A stretch of 64,000 nt of DNA from Arbacia lixula (taxonomy: Eukaryota > Echinodermata > Echinoidea > Arbacioida > Arbaciidae). The position numbers and the translations under genes were made by a program. Shown here piece after piece: positions 10,801 through 20,393 of the stretch. Position 1 is the stretch's first letter; each line of letters starts with the position of its first letter. The notes below the pieces were generated by a model. That model made no database searches, was not told the DNA's origin, and worked only from the letters and a program-made list of their open reading frames with translations. The stretch is taken from the NCBI GenBank assembly GCA_963669155.1, contig OZ022578.1:13719940-13783939 (forward strand), given 5' to 3'.

Positions 10801-13800
10801 CGGTGGAATGTAGGCGCGTCCATTATATTAACTGTTGCCCCGGAGTCTATGATAGTGTTGATTGTGTGTCCACCGATTGATACATTCGTTGTCGGCAGAT
10901 GTCTGCTTGTGTCATGTGCACTGTAGATTCTGTCTCTTACTGTATAAGAGTAATCATTGTTTGTGTTGTTATCATCTTGCATCTGGTTTACTCTCTTAGG
11001 GGCTCTTGACCTCGGGCTAGACCTGCAGACTCTTGCAAAATGTCCTGTTTTATGGCACGCCATGCATTCTTTGCCTTTAGCTGGGCATGTTGTCTGGTGG
11101 GGGTAATCACCTCCGCAGAAGTAACATGGGCGTGGTCCACGCGAATTGGGATGTCTGGGCATTGGTTGCCGATGCTGGGGGTTATCCTGCCTTGGATGTT
11201 GAGTTTGATGCTGTCTGAAGTGGTTTGATTTGGACCGGTTTTGTCTCCCTCTGCCGGTACCACGGTTCCGCTGAAAATTGCGGCCTCTCATTGTGTTTAC
11301 AGCTTCTGGTGCTATGTTTTGAGGTGTCTTTTCCTCCTGGATAGCGTTCACTTCAGCACCTTCAAGCACTTCTGCTTGTTTTTCGCTTGCTTCTTGTGCT
11401 CGACCAATATCAAGCAATTTTGCTAGGGTTAGATCTTCCCCTTTACTGAGAGCCTGTCTTCTCAGTCTTGATGAATGGCAGTGTGCGATAACCTGTGCTG
11501 TGATCTCTCTGTCTACATCAGTAAACTTACAGTTTGTTGCAAGCTGTCGTAGTCTGGTTACGAAATGATCAAGGGTTTCACCGGGTTCTTGCTTTCCTTG
11601 GCGAAAAATGTACACTTCATACATCGAGTTCGATTTTGGCTCAAAATATTTGTTGAGAGCTGCAACTGCCCTATCATAGTCATCATCTTCACCTGTTTCT
11701 TGAAGTGTGTCAAAGATTTCATCAACCTTTGGACCTGCATAATGTAACATAAGTGCTCTCTTTCTCTTTGTTGAGTTGATGTCTAAGGCTACCATAAGAC
11801 GTTCGAAACGACTAGGCCACTTTTTCCACAGAGGACCAGGATTATTGTCTGTTTCTACAAATGGTGGAAAGGCTGGCAGGGCACTCATTTCTTGAAGCTA
11901 GGTTTGTTTACTGATCATTGCGTGGATGTAAATTACTGAACTGAGTTACCCACTCGTGCACTCTGTTGCAGTGCAGTTGACTGGCGCTGGCGCTGGCGCT
12001 ATCGGTCCCTGTGCCTGGCTGTGCATTCCCCCGAAGGTTCAGGCGGGCGATCATGGGCGAAATGCCTTAACAGAAACTCAGCAAACTTGAAGATTCCTTT
12101 GATATGCATTCTCGTCGCCATTGTAATGTTGGCTGCCTTGTTTGTAGATTGATTATATAGATTCTAGTAATTAGAATGTTCCAACATAATGAATTATAGA
12201 CAGTGAATTTACCAGCTTGGTCCTTGTTGTTTATTCTCGGTTCATGATTGGGATTACACTGTTTTTCACACAACTCTAGGTGGCGCTATGAACTGAATAT
12301 TGACTGCTACACTACAATGAACAAAGCTCTTCTCTAAGAGAAAATAAAACAATACGTGACCAAGCGTTACTCCATCCGAATAACACCCTCACCAACCTGC
12401 GAGTGCCTATATGGCCTGAGCGCATAATATCTCCAAGTTATCGCTTTAACCCTGCCAGACGTGTGCCTGGATCCGAAAAAAAAGTTCCGAAGCTGAAAGC
12501 ATTTATACGCCGGACTCATCAATATTTGTGCATTGGTTTTTGTGGTCCAATAGATTTAAATCCCAAACTAACGATTCAAAATCAAAAGTGTCCCACAGTC
12601 TACATGATCCAGGGCAATTGTCAATTTTTTGACCCATGATTTTCAATCATGGGGCAAGACCACCAGGGCTTTTTGTTGCAACCGGAGAAACATAATACTT
12701 GAAAATAAAATAATTCTGCATGTCTCTCGCATTACAGATTGATGAATTCTGTGACGACGACCCTTCCAATCCGGACAGTATGCATAATCCGTTGGCGCCA
12801 AACTTGATGAACCAGTACTGCCATGAAAAAAGCGCATGGACTGTTATTTCGACGGATCCTGACTTCCAACATGGGAAACGCGTCATTTACGACACCACTC
12901 CGACATTTATCGTTATGCAACAGCCAGTGGAGCGAAGTGTCGTACTAGTATTAGATATCAGCGGCAGTATGGGGGTGAGAATTGTGCATATAAGCATAAA
13001 GAATGTGCATGCGTACAAGTCCCTTATTTATTGTGTGCAACCGTGTGTTTGGCGTGAGTCCTGAAGTGTTATCGATCACTCATTTTAAAGTGGGATTCTC
13101 CATTCACCTCACCACAGCACCGAGCTATCAGAAGATCTAATATATAAATAGTAGTTGAAAGAATGAAACAAAAAGCCAGTGATTTCATGATTCAGAATCA
13201 CATATTAGAGCTCATATGTTGTCTTTTTTGCCTTATTGTTGAAAGAAACAGGAAGGGGTCACGCATGGATTATCTCATGAAACAATCCATGCAGGTTACA
13301 TTACTTGTCATTCTGGATGTAATGCTGGATTGCACCCAAAAGGGACAAAATAAATCGTAGGTCAGTTTGTTTCTTTCTTTCTTATCAGCATGTATGCAAA
13401 TTATTTGTAATTTAGCAATGATTGGTCACTATTTCGCATGTTAAATATATTTCTCTGGTCCTTTGAAAAGAAAACGAAGTAGGTTTGCTATGCATATAAC
13501 GTGTCATTCAATTTCGTTTGGCATATGGTTGTGTCATTACAGGGCAACCGCTTCGACAGCATGATTACGGCGTCCTACAACTACATTCGGAACATCATTC
13601 CAGACAACAGCCTACTGGGCATTGTGGCGTTTGAAAGTAACTCCCACATACTGGCTAACCTAACTTTGATTGATGATGCATCTCGCCAGGGACTGGTCCT
13701 AGCACTACCTGGAGCAGCAGGAGGTGGCACGTGTATCGGATGTGGGATACTATCAGGCATCGACGTAAGTAATGTTCAATTGTCTTACAAGGTTAGTTCG

Positions 13801-16800
13801 CATTTACTGCATGGCTCAAGTTTGTAGTTCCAGTTTATTTTGGACAACCCATAGAAACATGGCATTAATTTGAAACAAGATAGGTAAAAACATCAATCAA
13901 AGAAATATTAACATACAGTGGAATGACAGTATTACAATATATCAACTGTGAGAGTGGAGTAGTCCACAGGAGCTCGGCGTGTAGACTGGACCCCCAAATT
14001 AAACACGAACTAGTACACATGAAACACGATCCCATCAAATACGAACTAGTACAACTTGTATAACCTTGTCTCAAATCGGTAGGGAGTGTAATCAATGATC
14101 ACCATACTCTTTTGTAAATCGGATAAATGGTTAAAAGCACTGCCCAGCTTGCATTCACGTTGCCCTGGCACTTAAAAAAATATAAGCAAAGGCCTTTATA
14201 TTATGTTAACAGAGCAGTTGTGCCCCTTGAACTTGTTGGTATATCTCACGGTATGATTTTATTGTTTCTGTTTATATCAGGTGCTTGACACGTATTCTCA
14301 AGGTGGCTACATGATCCTCCTCAGTGATGGCAACGAAAACCAATCACCTTTCATCGGAGACACTTATGAAGATATCGATGAAGCTGGGGTGATCATCGAC
14401 ACCATCACCCTCAGCAACGCCGCCGATCAGCAAATGGAAGACCTGTCGAATATGACGACAGGGAAGTCGTTCACGTGTTCGGACACCGACACCGTGACAT
14501 GTCTAACGCAGGCCTTTACGAGCACGATCGCTGACAGGCCCGATGTTGGTGCCGAAACGGTGCCTGTTCAGGTAAACCAAAATTGAAAAGTCATACAGGT
14601 ACACTTTGCTCTTATATTCACACAAAAGGCTTTTGAATAAATACAATGGGCTGTTACAGTGATGGTGTCGCAGTAGTACATTTACACAAGGCGATATTCT
14701 GTCATATAGATGTGATAATCTCTTACAATGACAGTCATAACGGTACAATGCTATCACACAAAGAATACAATAATGTCACATAGAATGTCAATGTGTTCGC
14801 TGTTCACAGTCGCTGTATATCGATGTTATACATTGTCATATGTGGAACATTAAGTAATAGTCACAAAAGTATTAGGAACGTGTTCTGTTTACACAATCAA
14901 GTGATGACCTGTAGTAGGTATTTAAAAGCTTTCACGAATTTGATCTGTTAGCTTCGTCAGTCCTATGTCCACTGAAGTGAGTCACACTGTTGCTATACAA
15001 TTGATCCTGTAGCCTATCACTTAATGAAATTACGCATTTGCAATGGGTTGTATAGATGCCACGCAAAATTGTAAAACATACAAATATAACGTTACATGTT
15101 AGTAACATCATATTACAACCCAAGTGCAAGTGTCATGGTAAAGTGGTTATGAACTGTGACTGACGCTCTTGAGCGCTCGGGTTCGAACGCACCGTAGCAC
15201 TTGTGTCCTTTCGCGAGATATCTTATCCACATTGCTGCCCTTCACACAGGAGAAATGAAAGGATACCATTAGTTATGCGCATTATCTTTATTTTACTCCT
15301 TATACTTACCATGATTGTTGTCAGTTAATCATGATTTGGTTTTTGAGAACGCGACTTCAAATGTATGACCAATCAGTAGAACAAAGTTACTACTACTATG
15401 AAATCTATATCTGTTATACAATGTTCAATCTTGAAGAGCTATAACATTAATCACATGCAGTCTGGTGTTTTCTTTTTCCGAATTTGCAGATTTACAGTTC
15501 TGGTGCGATGGTCCCACCAAGTCTGGGAACTGTTAATATTCCATTTTTCATAGACGCAGCACTAGGTAATGCTACCGTCATTTCAGTCATGTGGTCATCT
15601 ATGGGTCAACCGATAGCCGTGGAGGTCAGCGGTCCTGATGGGACATCCATTGGTCAAGGTGATAGCCGGTATCACGTGGAACCGTACATCAAGACCATCA
15701 CGATCAAACTGCCCACTGCGCAGGCAGGTTTTCTAAATTTCTCATCTCGTGGAGACCACTAGAAAAACACTCCATAACAAAAGGGCATACACGACCCCAT
15801 GCTCATTACGTAAAAAAGGTACAATGGAATACTATACCTCATTATTTAATGGTTAATATAAACATAAAATGTTCCATTTTTCACAGTGACAATTTTAGTT
15901 TATGAGGCGTAATTATTATGCAAGCAGTATTTTCATACTAGACCGGTGGTCATTAGAGTGGCCATTTAAAGTTAGTACGAGTATGCCAGATGTTTTCACT
16001 AGGGATGCTGGGGCTACCTTTTAATGGAGACTTGACCTTTGTCTTCTTCTTTGTTAATTGCAGCCTGGACTTTGGAATATTACCATCGCTAACAACTTAA
16101 CCAATGATGAATACACTAGCATATCGGTGCAATCGAAACCAAGCTCGACTGAGTCCAAATATGTCACCGTTGGAGTGATCCTGGGCTCACAAGTAAGTTT
16201 AAGATATGTGACCTTAGTTTTTATGTGTAAAGAATATGTATTAATCTTCTTGTTTATACAATTTGGTTACAAAAAATCAGATAGATAGTAAATGCGATAC
16301 ATCTATGAGATGTAATCTAGGACAATGTACACAGAGTATGAATACAGTTCCTCTCTCAAAAGAACTCTTTACATCCTACTAAATCTTAGCAATATTTGGT
16401 GTATACCTGCCAAATTAATAAAGATAGATGATTGAACATTTTGAACACAGCGTTGTATTTCTTTGAAAGTACAGTTTGTATGATATAGCGCATTGAGAAA
16501 TTACATTGTCTTTACGACTTCAGAAAAACTTTCATCCTGTGAGCGGGAAAAATTATACGTTTTGTCGAATTGTAAAACCAAGTCCAAAGATAGAGCACAG
16601 AAACATGAATCGGGATAAAGACTGTACACATACAACTTTATAAGTCGACAATTTTTTCAGTTATATAAAACATTCTCCTATTAAAAACTTAATCATATAT
16701 TAATAACAACCTACCATGACTATGATTATCATAAGGATATTTCAACTTGATATCATAAACACTATAGAGGTGGTCGCAAACACAACAAACTTAACGGCTA

Positions 16801-19800
16801 CCATGAAATATGATTTGTATGACGGAGTCTGTCATTAACATGAATCGTAAGACCTGCTGATGTTAAAAAATTATTCTTCACAAAATTGCAGGTGAGAACA
16901 GAATGCAGTGAGAACAGAATGTGTTCTTGGATTGAGAATTCCTTATTTGTTTTGTGAGGGTGTACCATAGAACAACACTCTGCAATAAAGAAAAACTTCC
17001 TATCGCTATCTGTCTTTAATTAGCAAGACTCTGTTTTCAGCGTGTCTTTTATATGTATATGCAAAACAAATTTGCGTAGCCTAAAACTACAGAAAAATTA
17101 AGTTTATTAAGATTATCTAATTACTGTCTTAAGAAAATCACTTACACGAACGAGAACATTTTCAGACATTTTACAAGCTACAACATGCTTCCACGAATGC
17201 ATAAACAAAACAATGACTAAACTAGGCCTTATAACATTCGACACCACAGTGACGTGCATGCGGATTTTACTGTTTGATATTTATAAGCCCAAGTAGATCG
17301 AAAACTTTGTTTTGGGGTACTCTCTGTACCCAAATTGGCATCTATAATCGATGAATATATTGCACTCAAGTACGTTTGTTCGTGCTAGTTTGCGACCTAT
17401 CAATCAATAACCCCAAAACCTTCATTCATAAGTTGCACATGTATTCTGATGTTCTTATTCAAGACTCCTTACTGTATTACAGGAGGTCGATTTCTCTTCG
17501 ATGCCTGCACTCGCTGTATATGCTCAGATCAGACAGGACTTCCAACCTGTGGTCAATGCCTACGTTAATGCCATTATAAGCGACTCGTTTGGAACCACGA
17601 CCACGATGCAACTACTAGACAACGGAGCAGGTAAAACTTAGCCGGATTTATTTAGTTGTATGAACTAGTTGTATATTAATACATCTAAATAAAATGCAAA
17701 AAGATAATTTTGGATTACGCAAAAAATAATCATTTGAAGGTGAGGTTCTAATCGTAGCATGTCCAACTGCTTGCTTAAGAACTGCGTCGAATAAAAGTCA
17801 GCCTAATGCTTGTTTTCCAGTAACCTATCAATTACAGGAAATACATGGAAAGTGATATGAATAATCATCCCTAATCGTTACACTTTTGATCAGCTACAAA
17901 GGTTGGCTCATTCACGATATCAATTCGTTCCTTATCCAAGAGCAATTCAAGGCATGGACTGTACTTTTGGAAGATTTGATATCTATGGTACAATTTGTAG
18001 GGTTTGTGAGACGAATTAAGAAACGATTGAGGCGATTTTTATTGACGCGTGTGTTTATTGAACCAATTAACTCCATGTGACATTTGACAAACGTTACATG
18101 TGTACATAGAGGAATCTATCCCCTCATCGTCGATACACAATACAGTAGAAAACACAACGAAGTCTTCTTAAGAGACTTGGTAGATGCTGGGATTAATATC
18201 GAGTTGATTTTATGTGTCTGTGTGTGCGCACACATCTCTCCTTCACAGGCTCTGATTTATTTCGGGATGACGGGACGTACTCTGGATTCTTTCTAGCCTT
18301 CACTTCAAACGGCAGGTACAATGTCAAGGTCGATGCGGTGGGATTTGACACGACTCTCCAAGGTGGTCATCCGGTTCAAGCAAGAGGTTATTGCATAGCT
18401 TTCACAAGTAGTTTAGTCATTTAACAAGGGCCAAATGTACATTACTTGATTTGTAAAGCTAGACTAGACTAAAGCCGAGAAATATCAATTGTAATATTCA
18501 CATGAAAACGGGTCTACGGCGATGCCCTTTACACTCCTCAAGCAACTTCAGAAATGTCTAACTATCCTCAGATAGACTGAAGAACACCCCTCACCAGATA
18601 TTTATTATGGATAAAGTGACATGATAAATATTGACCGCCATTTCCATGATTGCTATCTCCGTTAATTAAATTTGTTGAGTAGTAGGCCTAGGGGTATATA
18701 TTACGGGACCTGTAATCGTGACAGGGTCACCGGGTCAAATTTAAGATTCGTCTTAATATGATATAGTCGTAGGGATCGAACGAGACAGTGACACGTGATA
18801 CCGCTCATGATTGTGGGTCTAGTATACTGGATATAACCTTTAATAATAGGTATCCCAAAGTCTTCCAACTTCCAAAATCATAAGTTCCTTTCTGTCCGGC
18901 TCCAATTCACAACCCTTCATGCAGGCAAGCGATCACCTAGCCCCGATCCAGCACCATCGTTCATGCGGACTGCTTCAGGGGGAGTATTCAAGGTACAGAG
19001 CTACACTCATTCTGCCCCTGATATCCTGGTCCCATCTCGGATTCACGATCTGGCTTATTCGTCCTTCTCGTATGATGACAGCACAGTGACGCTTACCTGG
19101 ACGGCAGTGGGTGATGACTTGGACCAGGGAACAGGTACTAGTACTCACAATCTAGCTACGTCTTGCGCACACTCGCCTAGACTAACTCGTTCCATGGACC
19201 TCCAACATTGTAGGTCCATGCTCGTACACGCTCGCAACACATAGTATATCCCTAGCTGTACATGTATATGTAACGTCCTTGCGCATGTATATTCGCTACC
19301 CTGACGCTTATCATAGTGCGCTGGGCCGTATTTAGGGTCTAAGCATCCGTGCTGGTACCGCGTGACTTGAGGTAAGTCTTCATCTAAAGACAATAAAATC
19401 AAGCACAGTCTAGAATACAGCGATCCTTTGAGATACGATAAACAGTGTGCCTACTTCTTTCCTATTCCCCATACAAAATATTTTACTAAGAACAAAGGAA
19501 ATAATTTTGCTCTTTTTAAAGTTGAAATGGGAATTAAAAACTCGAACATCTATTTTGTCATTCTTATACAGCATTCAAGTACGACTTGAGGTATTCTAGA
19601 AACTTCTCTGTCATACGATATGACTTTGAAAGTGGCCACGAGGTTACACAGGCTGAACTGGTATCCGGAAACCTGTCTCATGTCGCTTCAGCCGGAGTCT
19701 CTGAAACTGTGGACGTTAAACTTCCTGAACGAGGAGAGGACGTCATCTACTTCTTTGCGATCCGGGCTTGGGATGAGGCTGGAAACGCTGGTGACCTGTC

Positions 19801-20338
19801 CAACACGGTTTCTGTTTCAATACGTTTCACACCTCAAGCTAGCGGAATACCACAAACCGTAACACCTATAATAACCACAGATATGACCACACCAGAACTG
19901 ACCACAGGACTAAATGCGTCTGAGCCAGCCACATTAGAACTGACCGCAGGACTAAATGCATCTGAGCCAGCCACAGAAGGATCACGCACAGGACCAAATG
20001 AGCCAGAGCCCACTGTTGTAGAACCGTCTTCACCGAAACCAAATGAGCCAGAGCACAGTACTACAGAATACCGAGAGCCTGAACAGACCACGACCGCGAC
20101 ACCCGCTGACAACACACCCCTAATCATTGGCATATCATGTGCGATTGGCATTGTTGTCATAGGGGGAGCTAGTATCACCACCGTGTTGCTCCTAAAGAAG
20201 CATAAGAAGAAGAAAAATACAGTAAACCCTATCCCACCCCCAGAGACGGCGCACTCTGCGGCAGAACCCGCGGACGTAACAGTGATTTCAGAGCCAATGG
20301 TCCCCGTACACGTAAACCCCACATTTTCTCAGAGCTAA
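3872..20338 (+). CDS. CLCA: CLCA-family protein, copy A (exons 2-12)
   Basis: Chloride channel accessory (CLCA) family: secreted or membrane-anchored regulators, classically with an N-terminal metalloprotease domain followed by a VWA domain. Eleven exons were assembled by splice sites and frame: 3872-4169, 6582-6856, 12738-12974, 13543-13764, 14281-14571, 15490-15723, 16064-16192, 17483-17630, 18249-18386, 18925-19134 and 19572-20338. They give 2949 nt in one open frame (982 residues plus stop). The order is CLCA N-domain, degenerate protease motif RTWAY, VWA with MIDAS DISGS, beta-sandwich, FN3-like region, Thr/Pro-rich stalk, transmembrane helix and Lys-rich tail. The signal-peptide exon seen in copy B is not found here; it should lie upstream of position 1, displaced by the satellite block, or be lost. 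No internal stop was seen, so a pseudogene is not indicated from exons 2-12 alone. A Ty3 element sits antisense in intron 3. Confidence 0.9.
4170..6581 (+). other. CLCA-A intron 2
   Basis: Contains a dispersed repeat (about 4490-4900) that recurs in intron 2 of copy B and, inverted, at 40229-40570. Also holds a TA microsatellite. The stretch around 5755-6000 is one unit of a sequence that is tandemly duplicated in copy B (about 38005-38310). No supported gene. Confidence 0.8.
4838..4871. repeat. (TA)n microsatellite
   Basis: About 34 bp of alternating T and A. The paralogous position in unit B (near 37740) lacks the array, so it expanded or contracted after duplication. Confidence 0.9.
6582..6856 (+). 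CDS. CLCA: CLCA-A exon 3: degenerate metalloprotease motif
   Basis: Acceptor TGATCATTCAG, donor GTGAGTGC; enters in phase 1 and leaves in phase 0. Encodes VRTWAYYRWGLFKEH where the family has HEWAH followed by RWGVFDEY. Both zinc-ligand histidines and the catalytic glutamate (6596-6610) are therefore absent. The downstream cysteines (GTRCSS, LSC, PDCRF) and the PHIDS end match the family layout. Confidence 0.92.
6940..7134 (-). repeat. 3-prime LTR of the Ty3 element
   Basis: 195 bp, TGTAATG to CTACACTACA on the plus strand, with TG...CA ends. It matches 12122-12316 with about two substitutions (GATTATG/ATAG and CTATA/GAAAC). Being element-minus, it is the downstream LTR. Confidence 0.95.
7135..7790 (-). 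other. Ty3 element 3-prime untranslated region and polypurine tract
   Basis: The minus strand directly before the LTR is purine-rich (AAAAGGAGTGA at about 7135-7145, preceded by an A-rich stretch), fitting a polypurine tract. The rest is AT-rich with a T tract near 7698-7715. No ORF supported. Confidence 0.7.
7791..11888 (-). CDS. Gag-Pol polyprotein of the Ty3/gypsy element
   Basis: A single 1365-residue frame from ATG at 11888. Gag region about 1-300 with two zinc knuckles: residues 255-268 (spacing CX2CX5HX3C, off the usual CX2CX4HX4C) and 275-288 (canonical). Protease DSG is at 348-350. Reverse transcriptase is about 500-680 with catalytic DD at 629-630 in the form VSDD. RNase H is about 770-870 (D776, E811/E813, D838). 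Integrase zinc region is 989-1025 and the core is D1055, D1110, E1146 (35 residues between the last two). The first cysteine of the integrase HHCC finger is Phe1022, leaving only Cys1025, which may impair it. No env and no chromodomain are seen. Otherwise uninterrupted, consistent with a young insertion. Confidence 0.95.
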   Translation of the reverse strand: MSALPAFPPFVETDNNPGPLWKKWPSRFERLMVALDINSTKRKRALMLHYAGPKVDEIFDTLQETGEDDDYDRAVAALNKYFEPKSNSMYEVYIFRQGKQEPGETLDHFVTRLRQLATNCKFTDVDREITAQVIAHCHSSRLRRQALSKGEDLTLAKLLDIGRAQEASEKQAEVLEGAEVNAIQEEKTPQNIAPEAVNTMRGRNFQRNRGTGRGRQNRSKSNHFRQHQTQHPRQDNPQHRQPMPRHPNSRGPRPCYFCGGDYPHQTTCPAKGKECMACHKTGHFARVCRSSPRSRAPKRVNQMQDDNNTNNDYSYTVRDRIYSAHDTSRHLPTTNVSIGGHTINTIIDSGATVNIMDAPTFHRLKKTQKMQLHKAHSCIYPYGSDTPLPVLGVVKTSLQSAHDMSCETEFFVVKSNKGNLLSFKTASKLKLITINNIATSSKIDDRVFKEYTTLFEGTGKVKDKKIKLHINKDIRPKQQKHRRIPFHTRKDVEKELERLEKDDIEKIDGPTPWVSPIVVVPKPDGQVRLCVDMREANQAIERERHPMPTLDELIEDMNGATIFSTLDLTAGYHQFELDEDSRYITTFSTHVGLRRYKRLMFGVNSASEIFQSAVAELLSGLDGVKNVSDDIIIYGKTQAEHDSRLKATLERLNSHNVKLKKEKCKFSQPSVKFYGHIFSKQGLSPDPKKIEAIIQAEPPKNAKEMKSLLGLVSYISRFIPDYASLTAPLRQLTHQDVKWKWEQQDIKAFERLKEVLTNTQTMSYFDPTQPTEVLVDASPAGLGAMLCQNKRPISYASRSLTGPESRYSQTEREMLAVVWGVEHFHLYLYGAQFQVTTDHKPLLRIFEKQTPMSARIERWRLRLMQYNCKLVYRPGKDEDNPVHYLSRHPEKTNIQMPDTDSQYLNYICTNAVPKAMTLAEVKQATQQDHTLQLLKKAIETQKHEHWNESELKPFQTCREQFAVHDELILKSNKLVIPTNLVQKAVELAHASHQGIVKTKKVIREKIWFPGIDKTVEDKVKSFLPCQAAVNEGAEQPEPLIMTTLPQGQWQDVSADFLGPLPTGEYILVVIDDYSRYPEVEVVSGTSSRATIPAFDGIFARQGVPKTLRTDNGPPLSGHEFKEFADSLGFTHRKVTPYWPRANGAFERFNRALMKVIRTAHTERRSWKQQLFRFLRAYRATPHSTTNLSPSQALNSREMKCEFPQVTPPSGASNSQNDMRDKDDAQKKKMKVNADKVLHSRESGVKRGDIVLVRQRKTTKVSSPFDPRPLIVVSRKGNSVTAKRGNYYVRRNVSFFKRVNAEMNPDDDFNDLADPDVDDIGVGENDDDPAGDVNHQPRPILRDPARRSGRRRRMPVRFQDFVLYPS
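11889..12121 (-). promoter_or_regulatory. Ty3 leader with primer-binding-like site
   Basis: Between the 5-prime LTR and the gag start. The minus strand directly after the LTR reads ATGGCGACGAGAATG, like the TGGCGAC-type primer sites of Mag-like elements; the tRNA was not identified. A short GGCGCT triplication lies near 11980-12000. Confidence 0.6.
12122..12316 (-). repeat. 5-prime LTR of the Ty3 element
   Basis: 195 bp, nearly identical to 6940-7134, flanked on its outer side by the ATGAA target duplication. It would hold the element promoter, read leftwards. Confidence 0.95.
12322..12737 (+). other. Rest of CLCA-A intron 3
   Basis: Aligns with 39899-40008 and 40649-40956 of unit B but lacks the 640-bp TIR element found there. 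Ends in the exon 4 acceptor (CTCGCATTACAG). No gene seen. Confidence 0.75.
12738..12974 (+). CDS. CLCA: CLCA-A exon 4: start of VWA domain
   Basis: 79 codons, phase 0 at both ends. Contains IDEFCDDDPSNP, the HNPLAPNLMNQYC block and the VWA first strand with MIDAS motif DISGSMG at 12954-12974. It is one codon longer than copy B (HEKSAW against DASAW). Confidence 0.92.
12975..13542 (+). other. CLCA-A intron 4
   Basis: 568 bp, GT-AG. Collinear with intron 4 of copy B. Nothing else recognised. Confidence 0.8.
13543..13764 (+). CDS. CLCA: CLCA-A exon 5: VWA domain
   Basis: 74 codons, phase 0/0, from GNRFDSM to GILSGID. Holds the MIDAS threonine in GGTCIGCG. Differs from copy B at about 16 of 74 residues, the most diverged exon of the pair. 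Confidence 0.92.
13765..14280 (+). other. CLCA-A intron 5
   Basis: 516 bp; donor GTAAGTAA, acceptor TTTATATCAG. A CACGAACTAGTACA / ATACGAACTAGTACA motif pair lies near 14001-14055. No gene seen. Confidence 0.8.
14281..14571 (+). CDS. CLCA: CLCA-A exon 6: end of VWA domain
   Basis: 97 codons, phase 0/0. Contains MILLSDGNEN, which supplies the MIDAS aspartate, then the VIIDTITLSNAADQQ block, which matches the GAIIHTVALG-type strand of the family. Donor CAGGTAAAC. Confidence 0.92.
14572..15489 (+). other. CLCA-A intron 6
   Basis: 918 bp. Outer parts align with copy B intron 6. The middle lacks the LINE endonuclease fragment and HINE found there. No gene seen. Confidence 0.75.
15490..15723 (+). 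CDS. CLCA: CLCA-A exon 7, probable GC-AG donor
   Basis: 78 codons from IYSSGAMVPP to KLPTAQ. The only donor that keeps the frame with exon 8 is CAG|GCAGGT, a GC donor. The GT four bases downstream would put exon 8 out of frame. The same sequence occurs in copy B. Confidence 0.85.
15724..16063 (+). other. CLCA-A intron 7
   Basis: 340 bp, beginning GCAGGTTTT and ending TTAATTGCAG. Nearly identical to copy B. Nothing else found. Confidence 0.75.
16064..16192 (+). CDS. CLCA: CLCA-A exon 8
   Basis: 43 codons, PGLWNITIANN to VILGSQ, phase 0/0. Protein identical to copy B; one nucleotide difference was seen. Confidence 0.9.
16193..17482 (+). other. CLCA-A intron 8
   Basis: 1290 bp of AT-rich sequence, collinear with copy B. 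No gene or recognised element. Acceptor CTGTATTACAG. Confidence 0.75.
17483..17630 (+). CDS. CLCA: CLCA-A exon 9
   Basis: Phase 0 in, phase 1 out. Encodes EVDFSSMPALAVYAQIRQ through MQLLDNGA, matching the family region with YAxIRQG and LLDNGAG. Three residues differ from copy B. Confidence 0.92.
17631..18248 (+). other. CLCA-A intron 9
   Basis: 618 bp, highly similar to copy B. The short ORFs here are intronic. A GT/GC-rich stretch lies just before the acceptor. Confidence 0.75.
18249..18386 (+). CDS. CLCA: CLCA-A exon 10
   Basis: Phase 1/1, encoding GSDLFRDDGTYSGFFLAF to GGHPVQAR. Corresponds to the family DDGVYSRYF...NGRYSVKV region. Protein identical to copy B. Confidence 0.92.
18387..18924 (+). 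other. CLCA-A intron 10
   Basis: 538 bp, nearly identical to copy B. No gene seen. Confidence 0.75.
18925..19134 (+). CDS. CLCA: CLCA-A exon 11: FN3-like segment
   Basis: Phase 1/1. Encodes FMRTASGGVFKV, the PSRIHDLAYSSF linker and VTLTWTAVGDDLDQGT, matching the family SRTSSGGSF and LTWTAPGDDYDxGT blocks. Confidence 0.92.
19135..19571 (+). other. CLCA-A intron 11
   Basis: 437 bp, collinear with copy B. No gene seen. Confidence 0.75.
19572..20338 (+). CDS. CLCA: CLCA-A exon 12: FN3 end, stalk, TM, tail
   Basis: Acceptor CTTATACAG; phase 1 to stop TAA. Contains the IRAWDEAGNAGDLSN FN3 end, then a Thr/Glu/Pro stalk with two near copies of ELTxGLNASEPAT. A hydrophobic helix (about LIIGISCAIGIVVIGG onward) and a KKHKKKK stop-transfer follow, then a 45-residue Pro-rich tail. 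The stalk is longer than in copy B. Confidence 0.92.
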
Positions 20339-20387
20339 ATTGGACATGTCATATCGAGTTCCAGCTATGGGTGTTTCTGGATATACA

Positions 20388-20393
20388 AATAAA
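20388..20393 (+). terminator. Polyadenylation signal of CLCA-A
   Basis: AATAAA 50 nt after the stop codon. It is identical in copy B at 49647-49652. Confidence 0.6.

Larger units (their letters stand above)
6935..12321 (-). mobile_element. Ty3/gypsy LTR retrotransposon (Mag/SURL-like)
   Basis: Complete element on the minus strand inside CLCA-A intron 3. It has 195-bp LTRs at 6940-7134 and 12122-12316, a 5-bp target duplication ATGAA (6935-6939 and 12317-12321) and one 1365-codon gag-pol frame. There is a primer-site-like TGGCGACGAG next to the 5-prime LTR and a purine tract next to the 3-prime LTR. By eye the LTRs differ at about two positions, so the insertion is recent. Unit B has the empty site (near 39892). 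Clade is inferred from the single gag-pol frame, the missing chromodomain and the primer-site type. Confidence 0.95.

Noticed and set aside
15724..15735. Ordinary GT donor for CLCA-A exon 7 (CAGGCAG|GT)
   Set aside because: It would leave exon 7 in phase 1 while exon 8 needs phase 0. No suitable acceptor fixes this, and both copies keep the GC alternative.
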